Below, piece after piece: positions 42,706 through 51,302 of a stretch of 64,000 nt of DNA; the stretch's first letter is position 1, and every line of letters begins with the position of its first letter. The notes under the pieces are model-generated. The model saw only the letters and a list, made by a program, of their open reading frames with translations, was not told where the DNA came from and made no database searches. The translations under genes were made by a program, and so were the position numbers. Source of the stretch: Hymenobacter fodinae (GTDB lineage: Bacteria; Bacteroidota; Bacteroidia; Cytophagales; Hymenobacteraceae); contig NZ_SRLA01000003.1 in assembly GCF_004745825.1 (NCBI RefSeq), positions 682,001 through 746,000 of the forward strand, written 5' to 3'.

Positions 42706-44130
42706 TTATTCAGCTGATTCGTCGCCGATGAGTTTGGGGTTGAAGTTGAGCAGAAACAGCTTTTCGGAGGAGCGCGTAACGGCCGTGTAGAGCCAGCGGG
42801 CAAACTCACTGTTCACCATGTCTTCTTTCAGGAAGCCATGATCTACGAACACAGCCTGCCACTGCCCACCCTGCGCCTTGTGGCACGTCAGGGCGTAGGC
42901 AAACTTTACTTGCAGCGCGTTGAGGAACGGGTCTTTTCGCAGGGCGGCCGTACGGTCCTTTTTGGTGGTGAGGTGAGCGTAGTCTTCGTTCACCGCATCG
43001 TACAAGGCCTTGTTCTGGTCTGCCGTTAGCGCCGGACTGTCGGTGTGTAGGGTGTCTAGGAGCAGCTTCACTTCAATATCGGGCTCGTCGGGATAGTCGA
43101 CGAGGCGCACGCGGGCATCGGCGAAGCGGAAGCCAAACTCCTCGGTGCGCCGAATAATCTTGACTACCTGCACAAAGTCACCGTTGGCCAGAAAGCCGAT
43201 TTCAGAGTCTTTCGGGAGCCAGTAATAATTGTTGCGCACCACCATCAGGTAGTCGCCCGACTCAATCTCATCTTCCGCCTCAAACAGCATCCGCCGGATG
43301 TACTGGTTGTACTGGTTGGCGTTTTTGTTGGAGCGGCAAATAATGGTGCTGTTCTCGTGCCCAAAGTTCTTGTAGGCCCACCGTAGGCCATCCTCCAGCT
43401 TATCGCCCTGCATAGCGAAGATGTCGGGGTAGCCTTTAGTGAAAAACTGAATATGGGGCTGCTCTTCGCGCAGCTCCTCGCGCAGCACCGTAGCGTTCAT
43501 CAGAATCCCCGACTGCTCGGCCTGGCGCATAACCTGGCGCAACTCCACCGACAGCACATCGGCCCGGAAGCGTTGCTGAAGTAAGGCGGGGTCGAGGGCA
43601 GGGGAAAGTAACTGGCCTACGGGCGGCAACTGGGCCGTGTCGCCGATGAGCAGCAGGCGGTTAGTGGGCTTCTCAAACACGTAGTTCATCACATCGTCGA
43701 GCAAGCCATTCTGGCCAAAGGCTTTCTCATCAGAAATCATGGAAGCTTCGTCCACGATGAACAAGGTGTCTTGGGCGCGGTTGGGCTGGCGCTGGAACGT
43801 AAGGCCCTGGCTAGGCGTGCCGCTGGTTTGGCGGTATATTTTCTTGTGAATGGTGCTGGCCGCCACCCCTGAGTAGGTGCTCATCACCTTCGCTGCGCGG
43901 CCGGTGGGGGCCATCAGGGTGTATTTACGGCCCATTTGGTGGAGCCACTGCACCAGAGCACTTACTACGGTGGTTTTACCCGTACCGGCGTACCCGCGCA
44001 GTACGAAGGCCTTGCGGCCGGGCAGTTGGTCTTTCAGAAACACATCCAGCTGCTGAAATAGCAGGGCCTGGTCCTGAGTGGGTTCGTAAGGAAAGTAGTC
44101 GCGGACGGAGGGAGTTCTAACGGAAAGCAT
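42706..44130 (-). CDS. RecD-like ATP-dependent helicase
   Basis: The 474-residue superfamily 1B helicase has Walker A RGYAGTGKTT (about 45-54), motif Ia APTGRAAKVM, Walker B LFIVDEASMIS, motif III LLLIGDTAQLPPVG and the C-terminal LTCHKAQGGQW and LYTAVTRSSEKL. It resembles RecD2/Dda-type helicases without the N-terminal domain of RecD2. It probably unwinds DNA 5' to 3' during repair or replication restart. No recB or recC is nearby. An exact -7 box lies 20 nt upstream. Confidence 0.92.
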   Translation of the reverse strand: MLSVRTPSVRDYFPYEPTQDQALLFQQLDVFLKDQLPGRKAFVLRGYAGTGKTTVVSALVQWLHQMGRKYTLMAPTGRAAKVMSTYSGVAASTIHKKIYRQTSGTPSQGLTFQRQPNRAQDTLFIVDEASMISDEKAFGQNGLLDDVMNYVFEKPTNRLLLIGDTAQLPPVGQLLSPALDPALLQQRFRADVLSVELRQVMRQAEQSGILMNATVLREELREEQPHIQFFTKGYPDIFAMQGDKLEDGLRWAYKNFGHENSTIICRSNKNANQYNQYIRRMLFEAEDEIESGDYLMVVRNNYYWLPKDSEIGFLANGDFVQVVKIIRRTEEFGFRFADARVRLVDYPDEPDIEVKLLLDTLHTDSPALTADQNKALYDAVNEDYAHLTTKKDRTAALRKDPFLNALQVKFAYALTCHKAQGGQWQAVFVDHGFLKEDMVNSEFARWLYTAVTRSSEKLFLLNFNPKLIGDESAE

Positions 44131-44150
44131 AACGGCGTATTCGGGAAGAA

Positions 44151-44158
44151 CAAAGCTA
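44151..44158 (-). promoter_or_regulatory. -7 box for the RecD-like helicase gene
   Basis: The minus strand reads TAGCTTTG, exact to TAnnTTTG, 20 nt before the ATG at 44130. Confidence 0.5.
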
Positions 44159-44223
44159 CGCCCCTTTCCGCTCCCTGCCGCCCCGCGATTTTAGGTAATG
44201 AGTTGCTTGCTGCACCTAGTAGC

Positions 44224-46449
44224 TTACACGGGCAGTTGCACCACAAACTCAGTATACTCTCCTTCTCGTGACTCAACGAGAAGTGTGCCGCCGTGGGCCT
44301 TCACAATATCATGACTGAGGGAGAGGCCTAGGCCAGTACCTTCCCCAATGGGCTTGGTGGTAAAGAAAGGCTTGAATACTTTTTGCTGCACCTCCGGCGT
44401 CATGCCGCCACCGTTGTCGCGCACCCGAATTTCTATGCTGCCGGGCTGCTGGCGGGTGCTTACGCTGATGGTGGGCACATAAGTTTCCGGCTCGGCCTGG
44501 CGGCGCTGCTCTACGGCATAGAAGGCATTAGTGCAGAGATTGAGGAGTACCCGGCCCATGTCCTGCGGCACCACACTCACCAGGGGCAAATCGGGGGCTA
44601 GCTCCATGGAAAGCCGCGCCTTAAACTGCGGCTGCTGGGCCTGCTGACTCTCGTAGGCCAGATGCAGGTTTTCAGTGGCTAGCTCGTTGAGGTCGGTGGC
44701 CACGCGCTGGCCGGTGCCCGCTCGCGAGTGGTCGAGCATGCCGCGGATGATGGAGGACGCCCGCATACCGTGTTGGCTGATTTCCTGCAAGTTTTGCTTC
44801 AGCCCCTGCAAGATTTCCTGTTCCAGTCCAGTGTCGGATACTTGGCCCTGTTGGTGCATGCCATCGACCATGGTGGTACTCACCTCGGCAAACTTCTTCA
44901 TGAAATTCAAGGGGTTCTGGAGCTCATGCGCGATGCCCGCGGATAACTCGCCCACAAACGCCCATTTCTCCGACTGCACCAACTGGTTTTGGGCCTGCCG
45001 CAGCTGCGCCAAGGCCCGACGCTTAATCTGAAGCTGCCTGTAGGCTAATACCCCCAGCCCCGAAATCAAGACGATGGCCACCCCTGCCACAATTAGTAGC
45101 GTGTTGCGCTGTTGAATACGCACGGCCTGAACAGCCTGAGCTTGCCGCAAGTCAGCAATTTGTGCCAGGCGCGTCCGCTCCTGCCGTTCGCCCTCATATT
45201 GGGCCACATGATGCGCGCCCTGCCTGACATTCATCGTGTCGATCAGGTTGAGGTAGATGCGGGTGTAGACCTGCGCCTCTGCCGGTTGCCCCTGCTTATC
45301 GTACAACCGAATGAGCTGCTGCAGATACTGGGGGCGCAGCATATTATACTTAGCTACCGTAGCCTTTTGATAGGCCTGCTGCCACCTGATTTCAGCCTTA
45401 TCGTAGTCGTGCTGCTGCTCATAGTAGCGGGCCCAGGTGTCATCGAGAGCAAACTCTCCTGGTCTTCCCGTGATGGGCATGCGCAGAGAATCGGCAATAT
45501 GCTGCGCACGTTGGAGCAGTGGACGTGCCTGCTGGGGTTGTTTTAGCTGCAGCAGTACGCTGCTCTGCTGCACCAGGGCGTAGGCCGTGTACTCGGCTTT
45601 TGTGGCGGGGCTGTTCTTGGCAAACTCCAGGGCCTGATCGGCGAACTGCCCTGCTTTGGCGTAGTCTTGGTAGTGGACGTAGAGTCTACTAATGGCCAAT
45701 AGAGTATAGAAACGCTGCAGGTCATTGATGTGATGTCGGTTTTCCAGCTCCACGGCTTGCTGCATGTAGGCCAGAGCCTTCTGATTATTTCCCCAGTCGG
45801 CGTAGGCTGAGCCCGCCACTATGAGCTCATTTGCCTGCAGCTTGTGGTCGAATTTGGCAAACAGGTCGGCGGCATGCAAGTAGCAGCTGATAGCCCGGTT
45901 ATGGTCGCCCCGGTGACGGTACGACCCGCCTTGCACTAGGTAGCAGGCCGCCAGATTCTGGTAGTTCTTGTGGAGTTGGTATTCGTTTAATTTCTGATTG
46001 AAATAGGTGAGGCGCTGCTCCGACTGTTGCAATTGGTTGTAGAGGGGCGCCAAATCGATGAGTAGGCGGGGCACTGGGTGCTGGGCCTGATCAAACAGGG
46101 TCACGGCCCGGTGCATAGCCTCCATGGCCTGGCCTAGCTGCTGGCCTTCCAACCAGAGCACTAGGCCCGAGCGTAACTCTCGGTACGGAGCATCATCCAG
46201 CAGCTGCGCGCGTTGATTTGCCCGTAGCAGCTCATTCAGCAGCGGCACAGCATCCTGGCGGCGGCGGAGTTCAGTTAGCTCGGTAACATCAAGCAGGTGC
46301 ACAAGCGTGCGGACGCGCGCTGTATCAGAAGTTTGCCGCCGGGCCGCCTGCTTAAGAGAATCGTAAGGAGCTGCCCAATACGCGTGTTGCGCCTGCACTA
46401 AGCTGGTAAGAAATAACAACAGGGCACCGAGTATCCATTTCATGGGCAA
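44224..46449 (-). CDS. TPR-containing sensor histidine kinase
   Basis: The 741-residue product has a signal peptide (residues 1-20), a periplasmic TPR array (about 75-430), one membrane helix (around 453-472), a coiled-coil, and a kinase core with GELSAGIAHELQNPLNF (His508), an N-box LLNLCTNAFYAV, and GTGLGLSLSHDIVKAHGG near the end. This is the common Bacteroidota architecture in which TPRs sense an external partner. No response regulator is adjacent, so it may signal to a distant partner. A second ATG (residue 3) is equally likely. Confidence 0.9.
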   Translation of the reverse strand: MPMKWILGALLLFLTSLVQAQHAYWAAPYDSLKQAARRQTSDTARVRTLVHLLDVTELTELRRRQDAVPLLNELLRANQRAQLLDDAPYRELRSGLVLWLEGQQLGQAMEAMHRAVTLFDQAQHPVPRLLIDLAPLYNQLQQSEQRLTYFNQKLNEYQLHKNYQNLAACYLVQGGSYRHRGDHNRAISCYLHAADLFAKFDHKLQANELIVAGSAYADWGNNQKALAYMQQAVELENRHHINDLQRFYTLLAISRLYVHYQDYAKAGQFADQALEFAKNSPATKAEYTAYALVQQSSVLLQLKQPQQARPLLQRAQHIADSLRMPITGRPGEFALDDTWARYYEQQHDYDKAEIRWQQAYQKATVAKYNMLRPQYLQQLIRLYDKQGQPAEAQVYTRIYLNLIDTMNVRQGAHHVAQYEGERQERTRLAQIADLRQAQAVQAVRIQQRNTLLIVAGVAIVLISGLGVLAYRQLQIKRRALAQLRQAQNQLVQSEKWAFVGELSAGIAHELQNPLNFMKKFAEVSTTMVDGMHQQGQVSDTGLEQEILQGLKQNLQEISQHGMRASSIIRGMLDHSRAGTGQRVATDLNELATENLHLAYESQQAQQPQFKARLSMELAPDLPLVSVVPQDMGRVLLNLCTNAFYAVEQRRQAEPETYVPTISVSTRQQPGSIEIRVRDNGGGMTPEVQQKVFKPFFTTKPIGEGTGLGLSLSHDIVKAHGGTLLVESREGEYTEFVVQLPV

Positions 46450-46560
46450 TAGTATCAGCTAAAGCAGCGGGGAAACTGCTTGAGCCTGATGACAAGATAA
46501 GATAATCTGCTAGCTAGCGGCGGCCCCGCCGGGCTGCAATCCGCTCTATCGTTCAGTTTG

Positions 46561-46995
46561 CTATACTGAGGGCTTCGTAACAGCCATGGTAGCAGAAGCT
46601 TTGGCAATTAGCTGCTCATCACACCACACTTCTGCCTCGCAGAAATGCAGGCGGCGGCCAGCTTTCAGCACCCAGCCTACGGCCCGCAGCTTCTTACCTA
46701 CGCCCGGATGCAGGTAACTGGTTTTCAACTCAACCGTAACAACCCCTAGGCCCTCGGGCACCAGTGTTACGGCCGCAAAGCCCGCGGCCAGGTCGGCCAT
46801 GGTGGCCACTAGGCCACCGTGAGCAAAACCGCTGTGCTGCTGATGCTGTTGTTGGAGCAGTAGCTCGGCCTCTACCCGGCCGGACTCAATCACGGTAAGA
46901 TCTGCCCCAATGAGGTGCATAAAGTGCTGGCGCGTCAGCCGGCGGCGGATTCGGCTCTCCAATGATTCGGGAGCAGAGGATAAATTCTGATTCAT
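46561..46995 (-). CDS. PaaI-family hotdog thioesterase
   Basis: The 144-residue protein is a hotdog-fold thioesterase with the catalytic segment HSGFAHGGLVATMADLAAGFA and hotdog strands GVVTVELKTSYLHPG and GRRLHFCEAEVW. These enzymes hydrolyse acyl-CoA esters. The start at ATG 46995 is set by a perfect -7 box at 47002-47009, 6 nt away; an upstream GTG would overlap that promoter. The transcript is predicted to be nearly leaderless. Confidence 0.88.
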   Translation of the reverse strand: MNQNLSSAPESLESRIRRRLTRQHFMHLIGADLTVIESGRVEAELLLQQQHQQHSGFAHGGLVATMADLAAGFAAVTLVPEGLGVVTVELKTSYLHPGVGKKLRAVGWVLKAGRRLHFCEAEVWCDEQLIAKASATMAVTKPSV

Positions 46996-47001
46996 GAGCC
47001 C

Positions 47002-47009
47002 CAAAGATA
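47002..47009 (-). promoter_or_regulatory. -7 box abutting the thioesterase start (leaderless)
   Basis: The minus strand reads TATCTTTG, an exact TAnnTTTG match, 6 nt before the ATG at 46995. Confidence 0.55.
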
Positions 47010-47129
47010 CGGCAGCGGTCCGCAGCAACGTTGACACTAGCCCGCACGCAATTCACGCGGAAAGTTGAAATTTGCCGTCTGCCCTGTTGCTCACCCGTTC
47101 TAGTTTCTACCCCCTACCTATTCTTCACA

Positions 47130-47645
47130 ATGCCTGATCCAACCTCTTCCCTGCTCCCGGTGACTGATTTGTTACAGGCCTACACCGGCCAGGTGCGCGT
47201 GCGCATCTGTGGTTTGTTGGTACGCAACGGCGCGCTTCTGCTGGCCGCCCACCGCGGGATGTTGCCGGAAGATGCTTCGTTCTGGTCGCCGCCGGGTGGG
47301 GGTTGGCAGTTTGGGGAAAGCCTGCAGCACTGCCTGCAGCGGGAGTTTGCCGAGGAAACAGGCCTAGCCGTAACGGTGGGCCGCTTCCTGCACCTGCACG
47401 AGTTCCGAAGCCCCACTCTGCAGGCCTTGGAGCTTTTTTTTGAAGTGTTGCCCGTGGATGAACGTGCCGAGCCCCGCTTAGGTACCGACCCCGAGCACAA
47501 CGCCGAGGATCAGCTGCTCACGGAGCTTCAGTTCGTGACTCCCCGCCAGCTAGGCCAGTTGCTGCCTACGCAGGTGCACCCCGTGCTGCGCGACATCATT
47601 AGCACCGACGACGTGTTCATTCCCCAGATTCGGTTTCAGCGTTGA
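47130..47645 (+). CDS. Nudix hydrolase
   Basis: The 171-residue protein has a complete Nudix box, GGWQFGE-x7-REFAEETGL (about residues 61-85), that binds Mg and cleaves nucleoside diphosphate derivatives. Preceding RVRICGLLVRNGALLLAA is the usual first strand region. No N- or C-terminal extra domain indicates the substrate. The frame is open upstream to 47031, but the ATG at 47130 starts the conserved part. Confidence 0.9.
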   Translation: MPDPTSSLLPVTDLLQAYTGQVRVRICGLLVRNGALLLAAHRGMLPEDASFWSPPGGGWQFGESLQHCLQREFAEETGLAVTVGRFLHLHEFRSPTLQALELFFEVLPVDERAEPRLGTDPEHNAEDQLLTELQFVTPRQLGQLLPTQVHPVLRDIISTDDVFIPQIRFQR

Positions 47646-47746
47646 GGCTCCAGACGCAAGCAGCTTGCTGGCCGAGAGGGAGTGGCCTAGCCTGGTAACG
47701 CCAGAGAGTTTGCGGCGGAGCTGGCGGCACTTGCGCCGCTGCTCTG

Positions 47747-47754
47747 TACCTTTA
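47747..47754 (+). promoter_or_regulatory. Possible -7 box before the DUF3822 gene
   Basis: TACCTTTA differs from TAnnTTTG at the last base and lies 23 nt before GTG 47778. Confidence 0.4.
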
Positions 47755-47777
47755 GCCCAACTTTTAGCTGTTTGCCC

Positions 47778-48680
47778 GTGTCTGCTGCCACTCTCGTTTC
47801 GCCCGCCGCGCCTATGCTCCACTCCGTTCCCGTTGCTCAGTATCGCCTGCGCGACGAAACTCTGGACCTCTCCAACCTGGCCGCATATAATCTGTACCTC
47901 ACGGTAGGCGCAGCTGGTTTGCGCGTGGGCGTGGCCGACGTACGACGCAACAAGTTTGTGGTGTTGGAAGACTACCAAACCACCACCGACGCCCCCCTTG
48001 CCGCGCAGTTGCAGGCGCTGGTGGCCCAACACGATTTGCTAGGCCAGTCGGGCTGGAACAAGGTGCGCCTGGCAGTTCAGAACCGCTATTTCACCCTGCT
48101 GCCCGCCCCCTTGTTCCGGGCCGGCGACGAAGCGGCCTACCTGCGCCTGCATCATACCTTCGATCCGCAGCTGGAAACCGTGCACCACTATACCCATGCC
48201 AGCCTAGAGGTGGTGAGCCTTTTCGCTGCCGAAAAGGCCCTGACAGACTGGTTCAGGACTACGTACCCCGAGGGGCGCTTGCTGCACCAAACCAGTGCCC
48301 TGCTTGAAGGCGTGGTTCACCAGAGCGAGCAGTCGGGCCCGCGGCGCGTGTACGTGAGCATTGGCCACCAAGAGGCCACCCTGCTGGCCGTGCGCGACAA
48401 GCAGCCAGAGTTTTGCAATGTGTTCCCGTTCAGCACGCCCGAAGACCTGATTTACTACACCATTCTGGTGATGCAGGAGCTGCAGCTCAACCCCGACCAA
48501 GACTCAGTAGTAGTATGGGGCGACCTGATGCACGACTCCGAGCTGTTCACGATTCTGCGCAAATACATCCGCAACATCCGCTTCGGCAACCGCCCCTTCG
48601 ACCTGGGCTACAGCTACCGCCTGAATGACGTGTTTGAGTACCGCTACTTCGAGCTCTACGCCTTACACCTCTGTGAGTAA
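47778..48680 (+). CDS. DUF3822 family protein
   Basis: The 300-residue protein is a Bacteroidota DUF3822 member with a predicted actin-like ATPase fold (LYLTVGAAGLRVGVADVR at the N-terminus, RRVYVSIGHQEATLLAVR in the second half). Function is unknown; in many genomes it sits just before coaD, as here, 133 nt away. Start is GTG 47778 by distance from the possible -7 box; ATG 47814 is the alternative and a TTG lies at 47772. Confidence 0.82.
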   Translation: MSAATLVSPAAPMLHSVPVAQYRLRDETLDLSNLAAYNLYLTVGAAGLRVGVADVRRNKFVVLEDYQTTTDAPLAAQLQALVAQHDLLGQSGWNKVRLAVQNRYFTLLPAPLFRAGDEAAYLRLHHTFDPQLETVHHYTHASLEVVSLFAAEKALTDWFRTTYPEGRLLHQTSALLEGVVHQSEQSGPRRVYVSIGHQEATLLAVRDKQPEFCNVFPFSTPEDLIYYTILVMQELQLNPDQDSVVVWGDLMHDSELFTILRKYIRNIRFGNRPFDLGYSYRLNDVFEYRYFELYALHLCE

Positions 48681-48813
48681 GTGCCTTTGCGAAGTGCTGA
48701 AATTGTGAAGCCAGGTTTAACGTGCCAGAGCGCCGTCTAGGCCACTTCCCTCTTCACAAACTCTCCCCTTCGCTATTCGCAAATACGCCAATCACAACTT
48801 TACTCCCTACTGC

Positions 48814-49287
48814 ATGTCTCGCATTGCGCTGTTTCCTGGCTCTTTCGACCCCTTCACCAATGGGCATCTGGATGTGGTGCGCCGGGGGGTAGCGCTGTTC
48901 GACCAGGTAATTATCTCGATTGGCAATAACAGCAGCAAACAGCGTTACCTGCCCGTCGAGCAGATGATAACCCTGATTGAGCAGGTATTTCAGGATGAGC
49001 CGCGGGTATCGGTCTGCTCTTACAAAGGCCTTACGGCCGACTTTGCCCGCGAAACCGGGGCCCGCTATCTGCTGCGGGGCCTCCGCAACACGACTGATTT
49101 CGAGTACGAAAACACCATTGCCCAGGCTAACCGCCACGTCAACCCCGATCTGGAAACGGTGTTTCTGATTACCTCACCCGCGCTGGCTGCCATCAGCAGC
49201 ACCATCATCCGCGAGATTCACCGCTTCGGAGGGAATGTGGATGATTTTGTTCCGTTTCAGCTCCCGGCAGTTACAAGAGAGCAGTAG
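48814..49287 (+). CDS. coaD: Pantetheine-phosphate adenylyltransferase
   Basis: The 157-residue enzyme makes dephospho-CoA from 4'-phosphopantetheine and ATP, the fourth step of CoA synthesis. It has the nucleotidyltransferase signature ALFPGSFDPFTNGHLDV, LLRGLRNTTDFEYE and the ISSTIIRE loop (second ATP-binding motif). Length is typical. It follows DUF3822 and ends at a bidirectional-looking 15-bp hairpin. Confidence 0.96.
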   Translation: MSRIALFPGSFDPFTNGHLDVVRRGVALFDQVIISIGNNSSKQRYLPVEQMITLIEQVFQDEPRVSVCSYKGLTADFARETGARYLLRGLRNTTDFEYENTIAQANRHVNPDLETVFLITSPALAAISSTIIREIHRFGGNVDDFVPFQLPAVTREQ

Positions 49288-49289
49288 CC

Positions 49290-49326
49290 AAACGGCCCGC
49301 TTCTTGAACTAGAAGCGGGCCGTTTA
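49290..49326. terminator. Hairpin terminator between coaD and a lipoprotein gene
   Basis: A perfect 15-bp stem pairs AAACGGCCCGCTTCT (49290-49304) with AGAAGCGGGCCGTTT (49311-49325). It lies between convergent genes and may serve both. Confidence 0.88.
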
Positions 49327-49330
49327 CTGG

Positions 49331-49819
49331 TTAGTTGCGGGCTACAACACGCAAGCCGGAGATATTAGCGGCACTATCTGACTGCGTGAAGGGCAGCACG
49401 ATGTAACGGCTGGAAGTCAGGCTTAGGTTACCGCGCTGCAGTAGTTCTTCCTCGTTGGTGCCCACCAGCACGATGTCGCGCACTTTCCGGGTGCGGGCAT
49501 GAAAGGCTACAATTATAGTCTGGCCGTTGCGCTCAAACGTGTTAATCCAGCCCTCACCATTGGTGAGTTTGAGTTCCGCCGGCGTAGGTTCCAGCCCTGG
49601 TTTGCTGGTGCTGGCTTCATGAGCAGGCCCGAGCACTTGACGTAGTTCATCAATGGATAGGCCTACGAGCTGAGTCACATCTACGGCAACGGGCTGGGTG
49701 GGCTTGGCGGGACGGGTGGCCGTAGCAGCCTTGGTTTCAACGGCCGATTGGGTGCCCATGCAGCTAGCAAGCCCTAGAAGTAAGCCCGGCAACAAGAATG
49801 CGTAGCGGTTCAGGCGCAT
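49331..49819 (-). CDS. Lipoprotein with SmpA/BamE-like fold
   Basis: The 162-residue product has a lipoprotein signal ending LLLGLASC (Cys20), a Thr/Ala/Pro linker and a small domain with LVGLSIDELRQVLGPAHEAS and WINTFERNGQTIIVAF, which resembles the BamE/SmpA beta-beta fold. The assignment is weak beyond that. It follows the Nudix gene by 26 nt in the same direction, so the two are likely cotranscribed. Confidence 0.75.
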   Translation of the reverse strand: MRLNRYAFLLPGLLLGLASCMGTQSAVETKAATATRPAKPTQPVAVDVTQLVGLSIDELRQVLGPAHEASTSKPGLEPTPAELKLTNGEGWINTFERNGQTIIVAFHARTRKVRDIVLVGTNEEELLQRGNLSLTSSRYIVLPFTQSDSAANISGLRVVARN

Positions 49820-49845
49820 AGGCTATCGGCGTTAGGTGCAGCTAC

Positions 49846-50547
49846 TTACTTGGCTGGCTCCTTAGTAGCAGGAGTTTCGCCGGCCACATCGCTGAGGTAA
49901 TGGCGCACCACCAGCTCAATGCTGGCGTAGGAGTCGTGGAGTACAGCCAGGGCTTGCTGGGGTGTCATCCAGCGTACTTCTTCAATGTACTCCTCAGCCT
50001 GGGGCTTCATCAGCGAGTCGTCGAGGCAGCGCATGATGTACCAGTTGGTTTTCTTCAGGATTTTGTTGCCGTTGTAAGCATAGGAGTGCCAGGTGCTGGG
50101 CAGCTTATCGGCCAGCTCCACCTGAATGTTGCACTCTTCTTCCACCTCGCGCAAAGCCCCAATGCCGGGGTCTTCCTCTTTCTTGAGCTTACCCTTGGGC
50201 AAGTCCCACTTTCCGAGGCGGTAAATCATCAGCACTAGGCCATCCTTCACCACGAGGCCACCAGCGGCCTTCACGATTTTGAACTGGTCTTTGAGGTGCA
50301 GAATCAGGCGCTTTTTCTTGCGGGCCAGCAGGGTCAGCGACTTCAGCTTTTTCAGCTTTTTCACCTCCATAAGCCGCAGCAGCCGGTCAATGAACACGTC
50401 CGTGACGTCGCGCACTAACACGTCGCCTACCAGGTCCTTGGAGATGAACTCGTCCTCGGGGCCCAGAATCAGGTCGTACTTATGCTTATATATTTTCTCG
50501 CTGTTCTTTTTAATAATCAGCGGGATATCGTTGATGAAGACGTTCAT
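49846..50547 (-). CDS. Nudix hydrolase with N-terminal extension
   Basis: The 233-residue protein has an N-terminal region of about 95 residues (Lys-rich, KKLKKLKSLTLLARKKKRL) of unknown role, then a Nudix domain: KWDLPKGKLKKEEDPGIGAL with REVEEECNI. The final Gly of the Nudix consensus is Asn here; the other box residues are kept. The frame is open upstream to 50607, but the ATG at 50547 begins MNVFINDIPLII, which looks like the first strand. Confidence 0.85.
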   Translation of the reverse strand: MNVFINDIPLIIKKNSEKIYKHKYDLILGPEDEFISKDLVGDVLVRDVTDVFIDRLLRLMEVKKLKKLKSLTLLARKKKRLILHLKDQFKIVKAAGGLVVKDGLVLMIYRLGKWDLPKGKLKKEEDPGIGALREVEEECNIQVELADKLPSTWHSYAYNGNKILKKTNWYIMRCLDDSLMKPQAEEYIEEVRWMTPQQALAVLHDSYASIELVVRHYLSDVAGETPATKEPAK

Positions 50548-50880
50548 CGCGGGGTAATCAGGAGGGGCAAAAGAAAGTCCAGGCGGGTATGCTGCAAAAC
50601 ACAGCATAATTCCCCGAAAACGAAAACATCTTCCGGGTCGGGCAAGATACGGGATGTAAACCGTTGTGTTGTGCCACCCGCCTGCTTATGCAGCCAGTGA
50701 AGCACATATAGTTTACTACAGACTTAACCGGGCGGTTGTGCCCGGCCTATAACAACGTCATCCTGAGCAAAACACAAGATCTGTTACCGCCTAACCGAGA
50801 AGTTTTTACACCACTGGCCTAAACGAAAAAAGATCTGGGGTTACGCTCAGGATGAGGGTAAGATACAGAAATGATGGCAG
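50548..50880. other. Intergenic region holding a palindromic repeat
   Basis: No gene is seen in this 333-nt gap between two minus-strand genes. Its main content is the GTCATCCTGA-class palindrome at 50757-50855; the part nearest 50548 probably carries the Nudix promoter. Confidence 0.6.
50757..50855. repeat. Imperfect palindromic repeat, GTCATCCTGA class
   Basis: GTCATCCTGAGC at 50757-50768 faces its complement GCTCAGGATGA at 50845-50855, and AGATCT occurs near the inner end of both arms. Outer-arm sequence and layout match the repeat at 7380-7473 (GTCATGCTGA), so both seem to belong to one dispersed family. Confidence 0.65.
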
Positions 50881-51279
50881 CTACAACACCGACAACGGGT
50901 TGCGCGCCTGCCGAATCCGGAACTCAAACATGCGGGCGATATTGCCAGCCTTGTAGCAGGCTTCGTCGGCTTTGGGGCCAGCAAAGTTTTCGCGCACGGT
51001 GCTGGTAAACAGGGCTAGCCAGCGCTCAAAGTGGAGCAGCGCCACCGGCAAGCCTAGGTGTTTCGGGAACGGGCGCCCCCGGTAGCGCGTAGTGCCCAGC
51101 AGCACACTGCTCCAGAAATCGTACATGTTGGGCAGATGAGCCTCCCAGTGCACCTGCGCCACCGTGTTGAAGAGGGGACTCAGCAGCTCATCTGCATTTA
51201 CTTTGTCATAAAAAGTATCCACCAGAAGCTTAATGTCGGCTTCGGTCTGGATATCAGAAAGGGCAGTTGGCTCAGACAT
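50881..51279 (-). CDS. Truncated haemoglobin, group III type
   Basis: The 132-residue globin lacks the first helices of full globins. LLVDTFYDKVNADELLSPLF, HLPNMYDFWSSVLLGTTRYRG and LLHFERWLALF are typical; the His of LLHFERWL is the likely proximal haem ligand and Tyr of TFYDKV the distal B10 residue. Group III proteins bind oxygen or NO and are implicated in nitrosative stress or respiration. A near-consensus promoter box (TACTTTTA) ends 4 nt before the ATG. Confidence 0.9.
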   Translation of the reverse strand: MSEPTALSDIQTEADIKLLVDTFYDKVNADELLSPLFNTVAQVHWEAHLPNMYDFWSSVLLGTTRYRGRPFPKHLGLPVALLHFERWLALFTSTVRENFAGPKADEACYKAGNIARMFEFRIRQARNPLSVL

Positions 51280-51283
51280 GGGC

Positions 51284-51291
51284 TAAAAGTA
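51284..51291 (-). promoter_or_regulatory. -7-like box abutting the globin start (leaderless)
   Basis: The minus strand reads TACTTTTA, one base from TAnnTTTG, and ends 4 nt before ATG 51279. Confidence 0.4.
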
Positions 51292-51302
51292 AATCGGCGG
51301 CG

